Below, in pieces: positions 47,301-53,614 of a DNA stretch of 64,000 nt (position 1 is its first letter; each line of letters opens with the position of its first letter). This DNA is from Piliocolobus tephrosceles (lineage: Eukaryota; Chordata; Mammalia; Primates; Cercopithecidae): contig NC_045438.1 of NCBI RefSeq assembly GCF_002776525.5, forward strand, positions 143,942,095 through 144,006,094. The letters are read 5' to 3'. The notes under the pieces were generated by a model. It was given only the letters and a program-made list of their open reading frames with translations. It had not been told where the DNA came from and did no database searches. A program made the translations under genes and the position numbers.

Positions 47301-49139
47301 TTATGATGAGGTCATTCTGGTAGGCCCCAATCCAATCTGACTCTTGTTTTTAAAAGAAAAAATTACGACACACACACACACAGAGGAAAGACCATGTGGA
47401 GACATACAGGGAAGATTCATTCATATATCCAACTGCTTACTTTTCATCCTCACTTGGGTGTGAACAGACAACTCAGACTCAATGAACCTAAAACCGAGCT
47501 CTGACAAGATACAAAGACAAAACTGAGCTCTCTGCAAGCCAAGGAGAGAGGCCTTAGAAGAAACCAACCCTGACAACACCTTGATCTGGGGTTTCTACCC
47601 TCCAGAGCTGTAAAATGAGAAATGTCTGTTGTTCAGGCCACCCAGTCTGTGGTACTTTGCTACGGTAGCCCTAGCAAAGGAAAGCACCTGGCCACACTAT
47701 TGATGCTGCATCTTGCCCCTTCCCTCTGGCCCGGATCCTCTTCTGCTTCTACCTCTTTTCCCATATTGCACTCAGTACCTCTCACATACTTATTTCCTTA
47801 GATATTATGTTTGTTGTTTAGAGTTCTGATCTCTCTTCTGCTCCCTTTCCACCCCATGCAAGCTCCATAAGGGCACAATCTTTCTTTCGTTTACTGATGT
47901 ATCCCAAACACCTCCAACAGTGCAGGGCATAGAGCAGGTGCTCAGTAAACAGCTGATGGATGATAAGTGCTAACACTATCTCTTGTATGCGTAGGGATCA
48001 CTGGATGCATTCCTTCAGAGGGAGAGCTTTGAAGGACAGGGTAAAAAATTTCACTGCGTTGACTCCAGGTTTAATAATATAATACTTGAAGGAAGAAGAA
48101 ACTTTCTTAGTTTTATTCTTACTCAATTCTGCCCCATTTAATGGCCCTCCACCCCTTACTCCCAATTCTCCAGTGTTCTGTATGCAATGGCCAATAGCAG
48201 CATTTATCCATTTAGGCTGAAAACGTGGAGAACGGTCCTGGACTTCTCCCTTCCCCTGCACAAACCCCAGATCTTTCTACAGCTCTCTCTGTTCCCGATT
48301 CCATGATTCTGGCTCAGGGCCCTCACTACCAGCCTTCTTATGGGCCGCTGTAGCAGCCTCCCGCGTGGGCTTCCTGCAGCTGCGGAGGTATTTCAGATAC
48401 TCTGAAGGGCCACACGTGCTCTCTCACTTCCCTAACACCCCTCCCCTTTCTCCCCGCCCCTCCACGGTTAGGCTTGTTGATCATAACACGCAGCAGCTCG
48501 CTTGCATTAGGCGCTCGCGTTATGCCTCCCCTATTGGGCAGTGCATACACTTCAAGAGGCTTGAGGGCAGGGGCCGTGTCCCTAGCGCCCGGCACAAAAT
48601 GGAAGCTCCAAATTTATTTGTTGGTCGTCTCCCTTCTTGTTGCTCTGACTTTCCGCTTTGTATACGCCGGGGAACTGAGCACAAGAGGGAGGCGACGCGG
48701 TTGGTTTCGCGTTGGGGCAAAGCTCCCTCTGCTCCCTGCCGTGTTCCCCTGCCATCTCTGGCCCGCTGCACCCAGGCGCTCTCACCTTGGCCGAGACCTC
48801 CCTCCAGCTGCAGAAAGCCTCGTAGGCAGCGCGCACGGCGGCGCGGGCCTCTGACACCCCGCAATCGGCTACCATGCCCAGGGCAGCGCCGCTGGCCGGG
48901 TCTTGCACGGGGAAGGTGGCGGCGGCCGGGAGCCAACGGCCGCCCACGAAGCTGTCGGTGCGCAGCAGCGCCGCAGAGAGGCCCGCCAGGCCCCCAGCGT
49001 AGCCGCGGAGCTGGGCCGGGCCGGGCGCAGGCCCGGGGGCAGGCACCAGGCCGCCGGCGCGGGGGTGGAGGCGGCAGCCTCGAAACGTCGACCCGAGGCG
49101 ACGGGCCCCGCAGCTCCGCAGCCAAAAGCAGGTCGCCAT
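14189..49139 (-). CDS. ALDH5A1: ALDH5A1, succinate-semialdehyde dehydrogenase, mitochondrial (10 exons, complete)
   Basis: This NAD-dependent enzyme oxidises succinate semialdehyde to succinate in the mitochondrial matrix, the last step of GABA breakdown; its loss in people causes 4-hydroxybutyric aciduria (family knowledge). Ten - strand exons join without frameshift into 535 codons: 49139-48786, 41653-41570, 40923-40753, 39325-39209, 33217-33074, 27633-27490, 25016-24858, 19900-19731, 15839-15781, 14394-14189. The Arg-rich, acid-free N-terminus is the transit peptide (about 47 residues in human). Visible ALDH signatures: WNFPSAMITR (from residue 204), VVVKPAEDTP, FTGSTTTGK, general base Glu306 in MELGG, and TCVC with nucleophile Cys340 and redox partner Cys342. 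The length and these positions equal human SSADH as I remember it. All introns are GT-AG. Head to head with GPLD1, tail to tail with KIAA0319. Confidence 0.97.
14395..15780 (-). other. ALDH5A1: ALDH5A1 intron 9
   Basis: GT-AG intron of 1.4 kb. Apart from the 56-bp repeat copy (14691-14746), I see no repeat family or gene in it. Confidence 0.85.
14691..14746 (+). repeat. 56-bp perfect direct repeat, copy 2
   Basis: Exact copy of 12167-12222, in ALDH5A1 intron 9 about 300 bp from exon 10. Confidence 0.95.
15781..15839 (-). CDS. ALDH5A1: ALDH5A1 coding exon 9
   Basis: 59 bp, completing the split Lys, then FDTEEEAIAIANATDVGLA and the first base of a split Gly. Acceptor 'tttggcag', donor 'gtaggt'. 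Confidence 0.95.
17916..18248 (+). mobile_element. Alu, +
   Basis: Full two-arm Alu with a mixed AAAC-rich tail. Confidence 0.9.
18431..18740 (+). mobile_element. Alu, +
   Basis: Starts 'ggccaggcatggtgactc'; A tail with AAAAG units. Flanks share an 'agtagata' duplication. Confidence 0.9.
18923..19184 (+). mobile_element. Alu, +, internally shortened
   Basis: The right arm lacks about 30 bp ('gagaatcgctgagatcatgcc' joins two separated segments). Flanked by a near-perfect duplication 'aagaagaaaaatgagttcag'. Confidence 0.9.
19235..19534 (+). mobile_element. Alu, +
   Basis: Starts 'ggccaggtgcagtggctc', ends in a pure A tail, with 'agaattt' on both flanks. Lies 200 bp from exon 8. Confidence 0.9.
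19731..19900 (-). CDS. ALDH5A1: ALDH5A1 coding exon 8
   Basis: 170 bp: VEKHVNDAVSKGATIVTGGK to THEETFGPLAPVI plus two bases of the next Lys codon. Acceptor 'cacgcag', donor 'gtaagg'. EETFGPLAP is the ALDH loop that positions the NAD ribose. Confidence 0.96.
20300..20365 (+). repeat. (TTAC)n/(TTAT)n microsatellite
   Basis: About 16 four-base units at the Alu tail. They give a spurious repetitive open frame of Tyr-Leu-Leu-Thr type. Confidence 0.92.
20306..20676 (-). mobile_element. Alu, -, with (TTAC)n tail and a 30-bp inserted patch
   Basis: Flanked by the duplication 'aagtagttattt' (about 20294 and 20677). Its T-rich tail has become TTAC/TTAT repeats. At 20503-20534 non-Alu sequence interrupts the usual 'gccaccacgcccagcta' region. 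Confidence 0.92.
20503..20530 (+). repeat. 28-bp inverted copy inserted in an Alu
   Basis: Reverse complement of 21415-21442 with one mismatch. The core is 'agataaattagggaact'. Confidence 0.92.
21415..21442 (-). repeat. Counterpart (probable source) of the inverted copy at 20503
   Basis: Unique-looking sequence 0.9 kb away, containing 'agttccctaatttatct', the complement of the Alu patch. Confidence 0.9.
22155..22424 (-). mobile_element. Alu, -, with internal deletion
   Basis: The tail is TTTTG-rich and the middle is shortened ('tttttttttgtggagatggtcaggc'). The exact duplication 'ctgaattttct' flanks it. Confidence 0.9.
22874..23036 (+). mobile_element. MER5-like hAT fragment
   Basis: Ends 'agtggtttcccaacctgg' and 'aggaccaccactctagg' form imperfect inverted repeats around a body of MER5A type. 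Diverged. Confidence 0.6.
23535..23809 (+). mobile_element. Alu, +, left arm deleted by about 25 bp
   Basis: 'gcactttgggaggtcaggagttt' lacks the usual 'ccgaggcgggtggatcacctga' block; otherwise typical, with an A tail. Confidence 0.9.
24410..24770 (-). mobile_element. L1 3'-region fragment
   Basis: AT-rich block with 'gcacatctgtcacctcaaac' and 'tgctatagaacaccagagct', which are typical of older L1 3' ends. Orientation less certain. Confidence 0.5.
24858..25016 (-). CDS. ALDH5A1: ALDH5A1 coding exon 7 (active-site cysteine)
   Basis: 53 codons, phase 0: TCVCSNRFLVQRGIHDAFV to GPLINEKAVEK. Acceptor 'ctgtccag', donor 'gtaagt'. The first four residues, TCVC, are 339-342: Cys340 is the nucleophile, and Cys342 is its disulfide partner in redox control of the human enzyme (family knowledge). 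Confidence 0.97.
25445..25600 (-). mobile_element. Alu, -, outer element, first part of a three-Alu nest
   Basis: Typical Alu right arm up to 'cacgcccagctaattttt', where a younger Alu is inserted. Continues at 25917-25940 and 26221-26335. Confidence 0.88.
25601..25916 (-). mobile_element. AluY of Old World monkey type, - (nested)
   Basis: Long poly-T, 'gtttacgcccttctcctgcc', 'acaggcgcccgccacttcacc', 'ggcttgaacca'. Flanked by 'ccagctaatttt' from the outer Alu. Confidence 0.88.
25941..26215 (+). mobile_element. Alu, + (nested, opposite orientation)
   Basis: Starts 'ggctgggcgcagtggctc' and ends 'gcaacagagtgagactctg', inside the outer - strand Alu. Confidence 0.88.
26221..26335 (-). mobile_element. 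Alu, -, outer element, remaining part
   Basis: Continues 'gttgcccaggctggtctcc' to 'ccaccatacctgtcc' with a 5'-side Alu end. Confidence 0.85.
26660..26830 (-). mobile_element. MIR SINE, -
   Basis: The order of 'gagtcctagctcc', 'tcatttcctcatctgtaaaatg' pieces is that of MIR in reverse. Confidence 0.65.
27432..27468 (+). repeat. Imperfect (CA)n microsatellite
   Basis: CA-rich run 22 bp from the donor end of ALDH5A1 exon 6. Confidence 0.85.
27490..27633 (-). CDS. ALDH5A1: ALDH5A1 coding exon 6
   Basis: 48 codons, phase 0: ILLHHAANSVKRVSMELGG to ALASKFRNTGQ. Acceptor 'ctcacag', donor 'gtgagt'. Holds the ALDH glutamate signature MELGG, with Glu at residue 306 as general base. The exon ends two residues before the catalytic Cys. 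Confidence 0.97.
27834..27970 (+). mobile_element. Alu monomer (FLAM-like), +
   Basis: Single left arm starting 'ggctgggtgtggtagtgtg', with a TAAA-rich tail. Confidence 0.82.
28478..29083 (-). mobile_element. Alu, -, split by a younger Alu
   Basis: Pieces 28478-28650 and 28949-29083 join into one Alu across the nested insertion. Preceded by an (ATT)n tail. Confidence 0.88.
28651..28948 (-). mobile_element. AluY of Old World monkey type, - (nested)
   Basis: Carries 'gtggccggatctcagctc', 'gccacctcgcccggcta' and 'ggcttgagcca'. The host duplication 'aatttttgtattttt' flanks it. Confidence 0.92.
29085..29330 (+). mobile_element. L1 3'-region fragment
   Basis: 'ccatctgttggacatttagg' and 'ttgtttccatccttgctgtt' are a familiar L1 block. 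A short Alu piece interrupts it. Confidence 0.65.
29206..29280 (+). mobile_element. 75-bp Alu 3'-end insertion with target-site duplication
   Basis: Only the last part of an Alu ('gcgccactgcactccagc' onward) and an AAAAC tail, bounded by the exact duplication 'aaaatgctgtg' (29195-29205, 29281-29291). Confidence 0.88.
31051..31347 (+). mobile_element. Alu, +
   Basis: Starts 'gctgggcacactggctc'; pure A tail; flanks 'attacattattcc' and 'attaaattattcc' look like a duplication. Confidence 0.9.
31425..31722 (-). mobile_element. Alu, -
   Basis: Poly-T-like tail, 'gaggcagggtctcactcc', ending 'cagcacacctgga'. Diverged, likely AluJ age. Confidence 0.88.
31892..32222 (-). mobile_element. Alu, -, with extended T-rich tail
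   Basis: The exact duplication 'ctcttttggacattt' brackets it (31877 and 32223). Confidence 0.9.
32650..32941 (-). mobile_element. Alu, -
   Basis: 'gaaacagtgtcttgctctatc' to 'ccaccatgcttggcc'. Lies 130 bp from exon 5. Confidence 0.9.
33074..33217 (-). CDS. ALDH5A1: ALDH5A1 coding exon 5
   Basis: 48 codons, phase 0: LASQAGIPPGVYNVIPC to KISFTGSTTTGK. Acceptor 'tttatag', donor 'gtatgt'. FTGSTTTGK is the Rossmann-fold glycine motif of the ALDH family. Confidence 0.96.
33587..33617 (+). repeat. 11-bp perfect inverted repeat (fold-back) in L1 ORF2
   Basis: 'ctatgaagcca' (33587-33597) and its reverse complement 'tggcttcatag' (33607-33617), with a 9-bp loop. Directly followed by a tandem 'aaggacataacc' (33619-33630 and 33636-33647). 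Confidence 0.93.
35843..36132 (-). mobile_element. Alu, -, inserted in the L1
   Basis: The L1 duplication 'ggagactatta' occurs just before the poly-T and again after 'cacttggcct'. Confidence 0.92.
36460..37525 (+). mobile_element. Old LINE (L1M/HAL1-like) 3' end, +
   Basis: 'gaatggattttaaagtatgg', 'cattaattgtaacaaatata' and a terminal 'aataaaagtttatta' mark the 3' end of an old L1-type element. Confidence 0.6.
37705..37996 (+). mobile_element. Alu, +
   Basis: Starts 'ggccagatgcgatggctc'; small deletions in both arms; pure A tail. Confidence 0.9.
38217..38503 (-). mobile_element. Alu, -
   Basis: 'ttttgagacagtctcactc' to 'ccaccacacccagcc', with 'gttgtgattt' duplicated on both sides. Confidence 0.9.
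39209..39325 (-). CDS. ALDH5A1: ALDH5A1 coding exon 4
   Basis: 39 codons, phase 0: WNFPSAMITRKVGAAVAAGC to PFSALALAE. Acceptor 'aaccccag', donor 'gtgagc'. WNFP and the KPAEDTP turn bind the substrate region and NAD in ALDHs; the Asn of WNFP is part of the oxyanion hole. Confidence 0.96.
39567..39785 (+). mobile_element. hAT-type non-autonomous DNA transposon, +
   Basis: 'caggggcctgccaacttttt', 'ttttaggctttgtagaatg' and 'ggctggatttggcctgaggc' follow the same order as the copy at 11668. Confidence 0.78.
39890..40090 (+). mobile_element. MIR SINE, +
   Basis: 'gtacttactctgtatcagg', 'cctcatttgcaag' and 'cagttaagtaatttggccac' follow the MIR order. Confidence 0.72.
40753..40923 (-). CDS. ALDH5A1: ALDH5A1 coding exon 3
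   Basis: 57 codons, phase 0: GKPLKEAHGEIFYSAFFLEW to PVGVAAVITP. Acceptor 'taatttag', donor 'gtaggt'. Contains the Glu/Arg-rich EEARRVYGD segment typical of class 5 ALDHs. Confidence 0.96.
40924..41569 (-). other. ALDH5A1: ALDH5A1 intron 2
   Basis: 0.65 kb, GT-AG, A-rich, no recognisable repeat. Confidence 0.9.
41570..41653 (-). CDS. ALDH5A1: ALDH5A1 coding exon 2
   Basis: 28 codons, phase 0 at both ends: ERSSLLRKWYNLMIQ to ARIITAES. Acceptor 'ttttgcag', donor 'gtaagt'. Helix of the NAD-binding domain. Confidence 0.96.
41768..42270 (+). mobile_element. Old interspersed repeat (name not assigned)
   Basis: 'tgatggttaattttatgtg' to 'ggacaaccctgagtaa'. I know this as a frequent mammalian dispersed repeat with a 'catcggttc' 3' block, but I do not assign a family. 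Confidence 0.6.
42305..42556 (-). mobile_element. Alu fragment, -, with 60-bp foreign insert
   Basis: Begins 'ttcggagacagggtctgg', is broken at about 42340-42402 by non-Alu sequence, resumes 'gttctgtaactcaggctg', and stops at 'cccagctatttt' without its 5' end. Confidence 0.8.
43396..43552 (-). mobile_element. Alu monomer (FLAM-like), -
   Basis: One arm only, from 'gatagggtcttgatctg' to 'ccaccgtgcctggcc'; diverged. Confidence 0.8.
43555..43720 (+). mobile_element. L1 fragment
   Basis: 'cctcatataagtagaatcat' and 'cttattttactcagcataat' are a familiar old-L1 block. Confidence 0.6.
43847..44153 (+). mobile_element. AluY, +
   Basis: 'ggccgggcgcagtggctcat', 'gagaatggcgtgaacccgg' and a long pure A tail; little diverged. 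Confidence 0.9.
44262..44552 (+). mobile_element. Alu, +, diverged
   Basis: 'gaccagatgtggcggctc' to 'gcaacggagcaagaccctg' and A tail; many substitutions, AluJ-like. Confidence 0.87.
44922..45021. other. Assembly gap, 100 N
   Basis: Exactly 100 N, the usual placeholder for a gap of unknown size, immediately before a poly-T run inside nested Alus in ALDH5A1 intron 1. Confidence 0.99.
45022..45325 (-). mobile_element. Alu, - (nested, right of the gap)
   Basis: Poly-T (partly lost in the gap), 'gagacagagtcttgctctg', ending 'ccactacacctggcc'. Confidence 0.88.
45850..46514 (+). mobile_element. L2-like LINE, +, first part
   Basis: 'gctcaggccaaaagccttgg', 'ccagtgggctctaccttc' and 'ccacacaggcctcctcactg' match L2-type sequence. 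It resumes at 47691 after two insertions. Confidence 0.7.
45885..45970 (+). repeat. 86-bp segment duplicated at 47421 (copy 1)
   Basis: 'tcatatatccaactgcctac' onward, inside the L2-like element. About 86% identical to 47421-47506 without gaps, by hand count (12 differences). Confidence 0.9.
46515..47137 (+). mobile_element. Solo LTR12-type (HERV9 family) LTR, +
   Basis: Starts TGAGAGGTGAAGCC and ends GGACACA, with the exact 4-bp duplication CTTA at 46511-46514 and 47138-47141. The U3 part is a tandem array of CCAAT-box units (46590-46830), followed by 'ggggataaataaggcaataa' near the core promoter and a CCTGCTTGGGTCCCC-type R region. No retroviral genes adjoin it. LTR12 arrays bind NF-Y and can act as promoters (family knowledge). 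The + orientation is antisense to ALDH5A1 and points at its promoter 1.6 kb away and at GPLD1 beyond. Confidence 0.93.
46588..46832 (+). repeat. CCAAT-box tandem array in the LTR U3
   Basis: Seven CCAATCRG motifs, one degenerate CCGATCAG and one CCAATT, in units such as 'caccaatcagcgctctg' separated by 'taaaa' or 'tagctagcaagaggattg'. Confidence 0.93.
47195..47690 (+). mobile_element. Old interspersed repeat inserted in L2 (name not assigned)
   Basis: 'atgggctgaacggtgctccc', 'atttggagatagggtcttta' and 'gccacccagtctgtggta' to 'agccctagcaaa' form a familiar mammalian repeat. About 100 bp of it (47418-47520) is a foreign insert containing the 86-bp copy. Confidence 0.65.
47421..47506 (+). repeat. 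86-bp segment, copy 2
   Basis: Copy of 45885-45970 embedded in an unrelated repeat. Both share the unusual 'tcacttgggtgtgaac' and 'actcagactcaat' blocks. Confidence 0.9.
47691..47965 (+). mobile_element. L2-like LINE, +, 3' end
   Basis: 'gcaagctccataagggcac', 'gatgtatcccaaacacc' and 'gagcaggtgctcagtaaac' form the L2 3' terminus. Confidence 0.8.
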
Positions 49140-49400
49140 GGCCCGGGCAGCGACGGCGACACGAAACAGGCAAGCGGACGCGCGCGCACGGGAACGCAGG
49201 GGTCGCGGGGAAGCAAGAGGAGCGAGGAGGCGCCGGAGACGCGCGGGGAAAGCCGGGGAGCTGGCGGAAGGTGGCAGAGCCACAGAGCAGCGCCCTCTCT
49301 CCGCGCCTTTCTCGCTGCACCGCCGCGCCGCCCTCTGCACCTTGCCCTGAGCGCCGCACGGCTTTGCTCCTGGGGAAGGGTTGGGTTGGGGGATGGAGAA
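48570..49400 (-). promoter_or_regulatory. ALDH5A1: CpG island: ALDH5A1 promoter, 5' UTR and exon 1
   Basis: CpG dinucleotides are dense here and rare elsewhere in the window, and the island contains the ALDH5A1 start (49139). No clear TATA box is visible on the - strand upstream, as usual for CpG-island housekeeping promoters. The transcription start is expected within a few hundred bases above 49139, but I cannot place it. Confidence 0.85.
48786..49139 (-). CDS. ALDH5A1: ALDH5A1 coding exon 1
   Basis: 118 codons from ATG (49139-49137) to REVSAK, with donor 'gtgag' after 48786. The start MATCFWLRSCGARRLG begins the mitochondrial transit peptide; LLRTDSFVGGRWLPAAA starts the mature fold. In-frame upstream sequence is open but lacks this signal. 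Very G+C- and CpG-rich, unlike the other exons. Confidence 0.96.
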
Positions 49401-49769
49401 GGCTCTGGTAGATGCTCCTGCGGACTGCTGTCACCTTTTCACTTTCCGGGTGCTCATTTGTCACTAACTGCTCCTGAGCCCCCAACCGCTGCTAGAGACC
49501 CACTGTCTCCCCTTAGCATCCCCCAAATTCGGCATCCCCGGAATTTGTGCGCGGTCCATGGATGCGCTGCTGCCTGCCCTAAATGCCAAGGCCATGATCA
49601 CGCTTCTTCATCATTGTAGCTCCTGAGCACGTAGGATTGATTGGGAGCGATGGTTCTCAGAGGGGTCGAAGTGTGACCCCGCGTTCTGCTGCCTGCCTGC
49701 TTTTCTGGGTGTGTGTCTAGGCATTCTCCTGCGGGCGCACCCGATAAATAACAGCGCCTTGGAAATAAA

Positions 49770-49905
49770 CAGACTAGGATCCAAACTCAGTCTGTTGCCC
49801 ACAAGCTGCGTGACCGACAGGTTAACCTTAGTCCAGTCACTTATAAAATAGAACCGTATCCACCCCATAGGTTTGTTGTGAGATAACGTAGAATGCTCAT
49901 TACAG
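49770..49905 (-). mobile_element. MIR SINE fragment
   Basis: 'caagctgcgtgaccgacagg' and 'ataggtttgttgtgagataa' follow the MIR order; orientation not secure. Confidence 0.6.
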
Positions 49906-50619
49906 TTGCTACATTAAATTCAATAATGTTCAAAGTCATACTAGCTACCCTAGTCAAACCACTAGTAAGATTAAAGTTGGGCCACCAACTAGTAAATGGA
50001 AGCATTTGTCCAAATCGAATCAACCAAGGTATAAGTATTGAGTATACTATCCAACCAAGGTATTTGAGCAGCTTTAAACAACATTCTTCATCCGCTCAAA
50101 AATTAGACTTGGGCTTAAGACTCTGAAAGCAGCAGGGAAGCTTAAAACCTAAGGAGGATACAAGTAAAAATAGTAGGCGTATGCTGGGAATTTGTGGGTG
50201 CAAATTAAGCCCAGCCCTATGCTTTGATTTTAGGTTACTAGTCTCAACGTATCTCCCTTTCTCAACTCCTACAGCGTTGAGAGTATCTTGCTAGCTTTCA
50301 CCTTTTTCTAGGATATTTGCAAAATGCTGAGGCAGTAACTTTAAATTTTGACTTTGTGTTTTGCTGAGTCAGATCCATTGAGTTTTGAGCGGGTCACATG
50401 TGGCAGAAGTGGTAACAGCAGAGTTTAATCAATTTCACGCTATTTTGTTCTGTATTTTATTGCAGGAACTGGGGAGAACCAGGGAGTCCTAATGGGGATG
50501 TCGGCCAGTAGGTATCACAGTTGGGGCTGGGAGCTGGCGTGTTTACATCTCCTGCCTGCAGAGGGAGTGTTTTGTTTGTTTGTTTTTGGTAGTGGTGGTT
50601 GTTTTTTGTTTGCGTTGTT

Positions 50620-50887
50620 CTTGTGAGACCGACAGACTCATTCTGTCGCCCAGGTGGAGTGCAGTGGTGCGATTTCAGCTCCCTGCAACTTCTGCCTCTC
50701 GGGTTCAAGCGATTCTCCTGCCTCAGCCTCCCGAGTAGATGGGGGCTACAGGTGTGTGTCACCAAGCCCAGCTAATTTTTGTATTTTTAGTAGAGACAGG
50801 TTTTCACCACGTTAACCAGGCTGGTCTTGAACTCCTGACCTCAAGTGATCCGCTCTCCTTGGCCTCCCAAAGTGCTGGGATTACAGG
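50620..50887 (-). mobile_element. Alu, -, lacking its 5' end
   Basis: 'gagaccgacagactcattctg' to 'gtgctgggattacagg', where it stops before the usual 'cgtgagccaccg' end. T/G-rich tail. Confidence 0.88.
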
Positions 50888-51539
50888 ATAGCCTGGGGAA
50901 ATCATTCAATTAAGGTCTCCATCAACTGAGGCCGGGAGAAGCCAAGTTAATTGTGGCTTCCTCTCTTGCTCAAAAGTTACCCTAGTCCACTTATCTTTTT
51001 AAGGTTCTATATCAAAGAGTACCTACTCCCTTTCCCAGATGACTTATCCATTAGACACAGTAGGTACATGCTGAGGGCCCATAAAACTTTTAGGAGCACT
51101 CAAAAATGTTTGATTTTTTCTAAAACCTGAAGAAGAAAATGAACTTTTAGGTGGCATATTAATATGTTAATCTTACACCAATGCAGATGTAAAATGTGAT
51201 TTCTATTTGTTGTTTACTTATTTTTATGACAGGAAGTACTTCACAAGGGCAAAAGTGCCTGGAACTTAGAAAGTTCACAATGTGGCTCTTCCCTTTTCCC
51301 TCGGTTTTGTGCCCCTCTGCAAGCCCCCATTCATAGTGTAAACAATTCCCTCCTGGCTCCTGTCTTACTTCCAGCTTGTCCTGATGACTCCTAGCACCTG
51401 GCTGGGTGTCCTTACCAGGGCCTCCAAGGACAAGACCATCAGGGGAGAGGGACCTCTTCCTTCCTTTCTCCTTTGCCTGCCCTTGTCCTGGGAACCTCCA
51501 CTCCCCAGTTCCCACCCTTATTCATCCTCTCCCCCATTT

Positions 51540-51844
51540 TCTTTTTCTTTTCTTTCTTTCTTTTTTTTGAGACAGGGTCTTACTGTGTCGCCTAGGCTGG
51601 ATGGCACGATCTCAGCTCACTGCAGTGTCTGCCTCCTGGGTTCAAGTGATTCTCCTTCCTCAGCCTCTGGAGTAGCTGGGATTACAGGTGCATGCCACCA
51701 TGCCTGGCTAATTTTTGTGTTTTTAGTAGAGATGGGGTTTCACCATGTTGGCCAGGCTGGTCTTGAACTCCTGACCTCAAGTGATCCGCCCACCTCAGCC
51801 TCCCAAATTGCTGGGAATACAGGCGTGAGACACCGTGCCCAGCC
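51540..51844 (-). mobile_element. Alu, -
   Basis: Bracketed by the long exact duplication 'cctctcccccattttct' (about 51525 and 51846). Confidence 0.93.
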
Positions 51845-52334
51845 TCCTCTCCCCCATTTTCTAGAGTGGCCTACATAAAGCTTGAGACTCTCTGGCTCTC
51901 AAGCCTGTATTCTCCCTACTCACTCCTTAATGTAACTGTATGTTTACTTTTCACCTTGGGTCTGTATTTCCAGAAGAGTTCTAAATGCTAGAATCATGCT
52001 GTCTTGTTTATAACAAAGCCACCTATATTAGGAAAGAGGGGTGTGGAGCAGAAAGAAAATATTTCCATATGCTTATTATTTGTCAGTAATATTGTGAGCT
52101 ACATTTTAACTTTCTTTAAAGTCATATCTTTGATGATTTTATTGTTAATACAAACTTAATGAAACTGCAAGCAATATTGTCACATAAAGACCATATTCAT
52201 AACAATCATGCTAAGCAAAGAATTTCCTCTTTATTCATAAATATATGTCATTCTGAATCTCAAATACAGAAAAATATATAATGAGAAATTGAGACATTTG
52301 GGATTAGTATTGTTTGGTAACTGAACCCATTCCT

Positions 52335-52636
52335 TTTTTTTTTTTTTTTTTTTTGAGGTGGGGTTTTGCCCAGGCTGAAGTGCAGTGGTGTGATCTCAGC
52401 TCACTGCAACCTCCACTTCCCAGGTACAAGCGATCTTCCCGCCTCAGCCTCCTGAGTAGCTGGGACCGCAAGTGCATGCCACGACGCCCGGCTAATTTTT
52501 GTTTTTGTTATTTTCTTAGTAGAGATGGGATTTTGCCATGTTGCACAGGCTGGTTTTGAACTCCTGGCCTCAAGCCATCTGCCCACCTTGGCCTCCCAAA
52601 GTGCTGGGATTACAGGCATGAGCCACCACACCTGGT
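52335..52636 (-). mobile_element. Alu, -
   Basis: Poly-T, 'gaggtggggttttgcccag', ending 'ccaccacacctggt'. Flanks 'ctgaacccattcc' and 'ctgaacccatttc'. Confidence 0.92.
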
Positions 52637-53310
52637 CTGAACCCATTTCTTTGGTGCTTTTTGGATGGGTTTTATTATATCTGGTTAGATATTGTTTCTA
52701 GGCAATATTATTTTTTTCCCCCTGGTGACCCTTTGCAACCCTCTCACTGTAACCATTGATTAACTGCTCTTGGATGTTCTGGGAGAGAATATCCAAAGTC
52801 CCAATTAATAATTGCGACTACCTCACGCAATTCTACAGCACAGGCTGTAGAAGGCCCGGAGTGAGAGGGAGGCAAACTCAAAGGCCTCTGGTCGCCAGAA
52901 GGGGTGTGGAAACCTGCACACATTGCATGGATGGTGGGGACTGGAGGAGCAGGACATGCTCTGTCGGCTCTTGGCTGCAGCTGGTTGTCGTGTCACATGG
53001 GAGTGTCATTTCATGATGCTAGTTCTTCTGTTTTTAAGAGAGCCAGAAATCTAGGTTTTTAAGTGAATTTTCTCATTTAGAAAAAGTTTATAAACTTGAT
53101 TTAAGTTTATAAAACATCCTGTTAGCCAAACCAAACAGGTAGACATATGGCCTCTGGACTAATCAGGAGTAGCTGGGCCTACTGCCCTCAGGTTTGTGGG
53201 GAGCTGCGGGATTCCTTTCCTTGGGCCTGTGCAAGTGACTGTGTTAAGCTTACAGGGGAAACTCTTCGGGCAGACAACTGTCTCAAATCGTTCCACTTTC
53301 TTTTTTTCTT

Positions 53311-53614
53311 GTCTTTTTTTTTTTTTTTTTTTGAGACAGGGTCTTGCTCTGTCACCCAGGCTAGTGTGCAGTGGTGCAATCTCGGCTCACAGCAATCTCT
53401 GCCTCCTGGGTTCAAGAGATCCTCCCACCTCAGCCTCCCCAGTAGCTGGGACTACTGGTGTGTGCCACCACAACTGGCTAATTTTTGTATTTTTAGCAGA
53501 GAAGGGGTCTCACCATGTTGATCACGCTGGTCTCAAACTCCTGACCTCAGGTGATCCATCAGCCTCAGCCTCCCAAAGTGCTGGGATTACAGGTGTGAGC
53601 CACCACCCCTGGCC
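53311..53614 (-). mobile_element. Alu, -
   Basis: Poly-T, 'gagacagggtcttgctctg', ending 'ccaccacccctggcc'. Flanks 'aaatcgttccactttc' and 'aaatcatcccactttc' are a slightly diverged duplication. Confidence 0.92.

Larger units (their letters stand above)
41654..48785 (-). other. ALDH5A1: ALDH5A1 intron 1
   Basis: 7.1 kb, GT-AG. Holds the assembly gap, several Alus, L2 sequence and the solo LTR12. 42560-43390 and 45465-45850 contain nothing I can name. Confidence 0.85.

Noticed and set aside
48365..49485. Long open frames on both strands of the CpG island (348 codons on +, 321 on - in another frame)
   Set aside because: High G+C lowers stop frequency. They overlap ALDH5A1 exon 1 antisense or out of frame, are Arg/Pro/Gly-rich, and resemble no protein I know.
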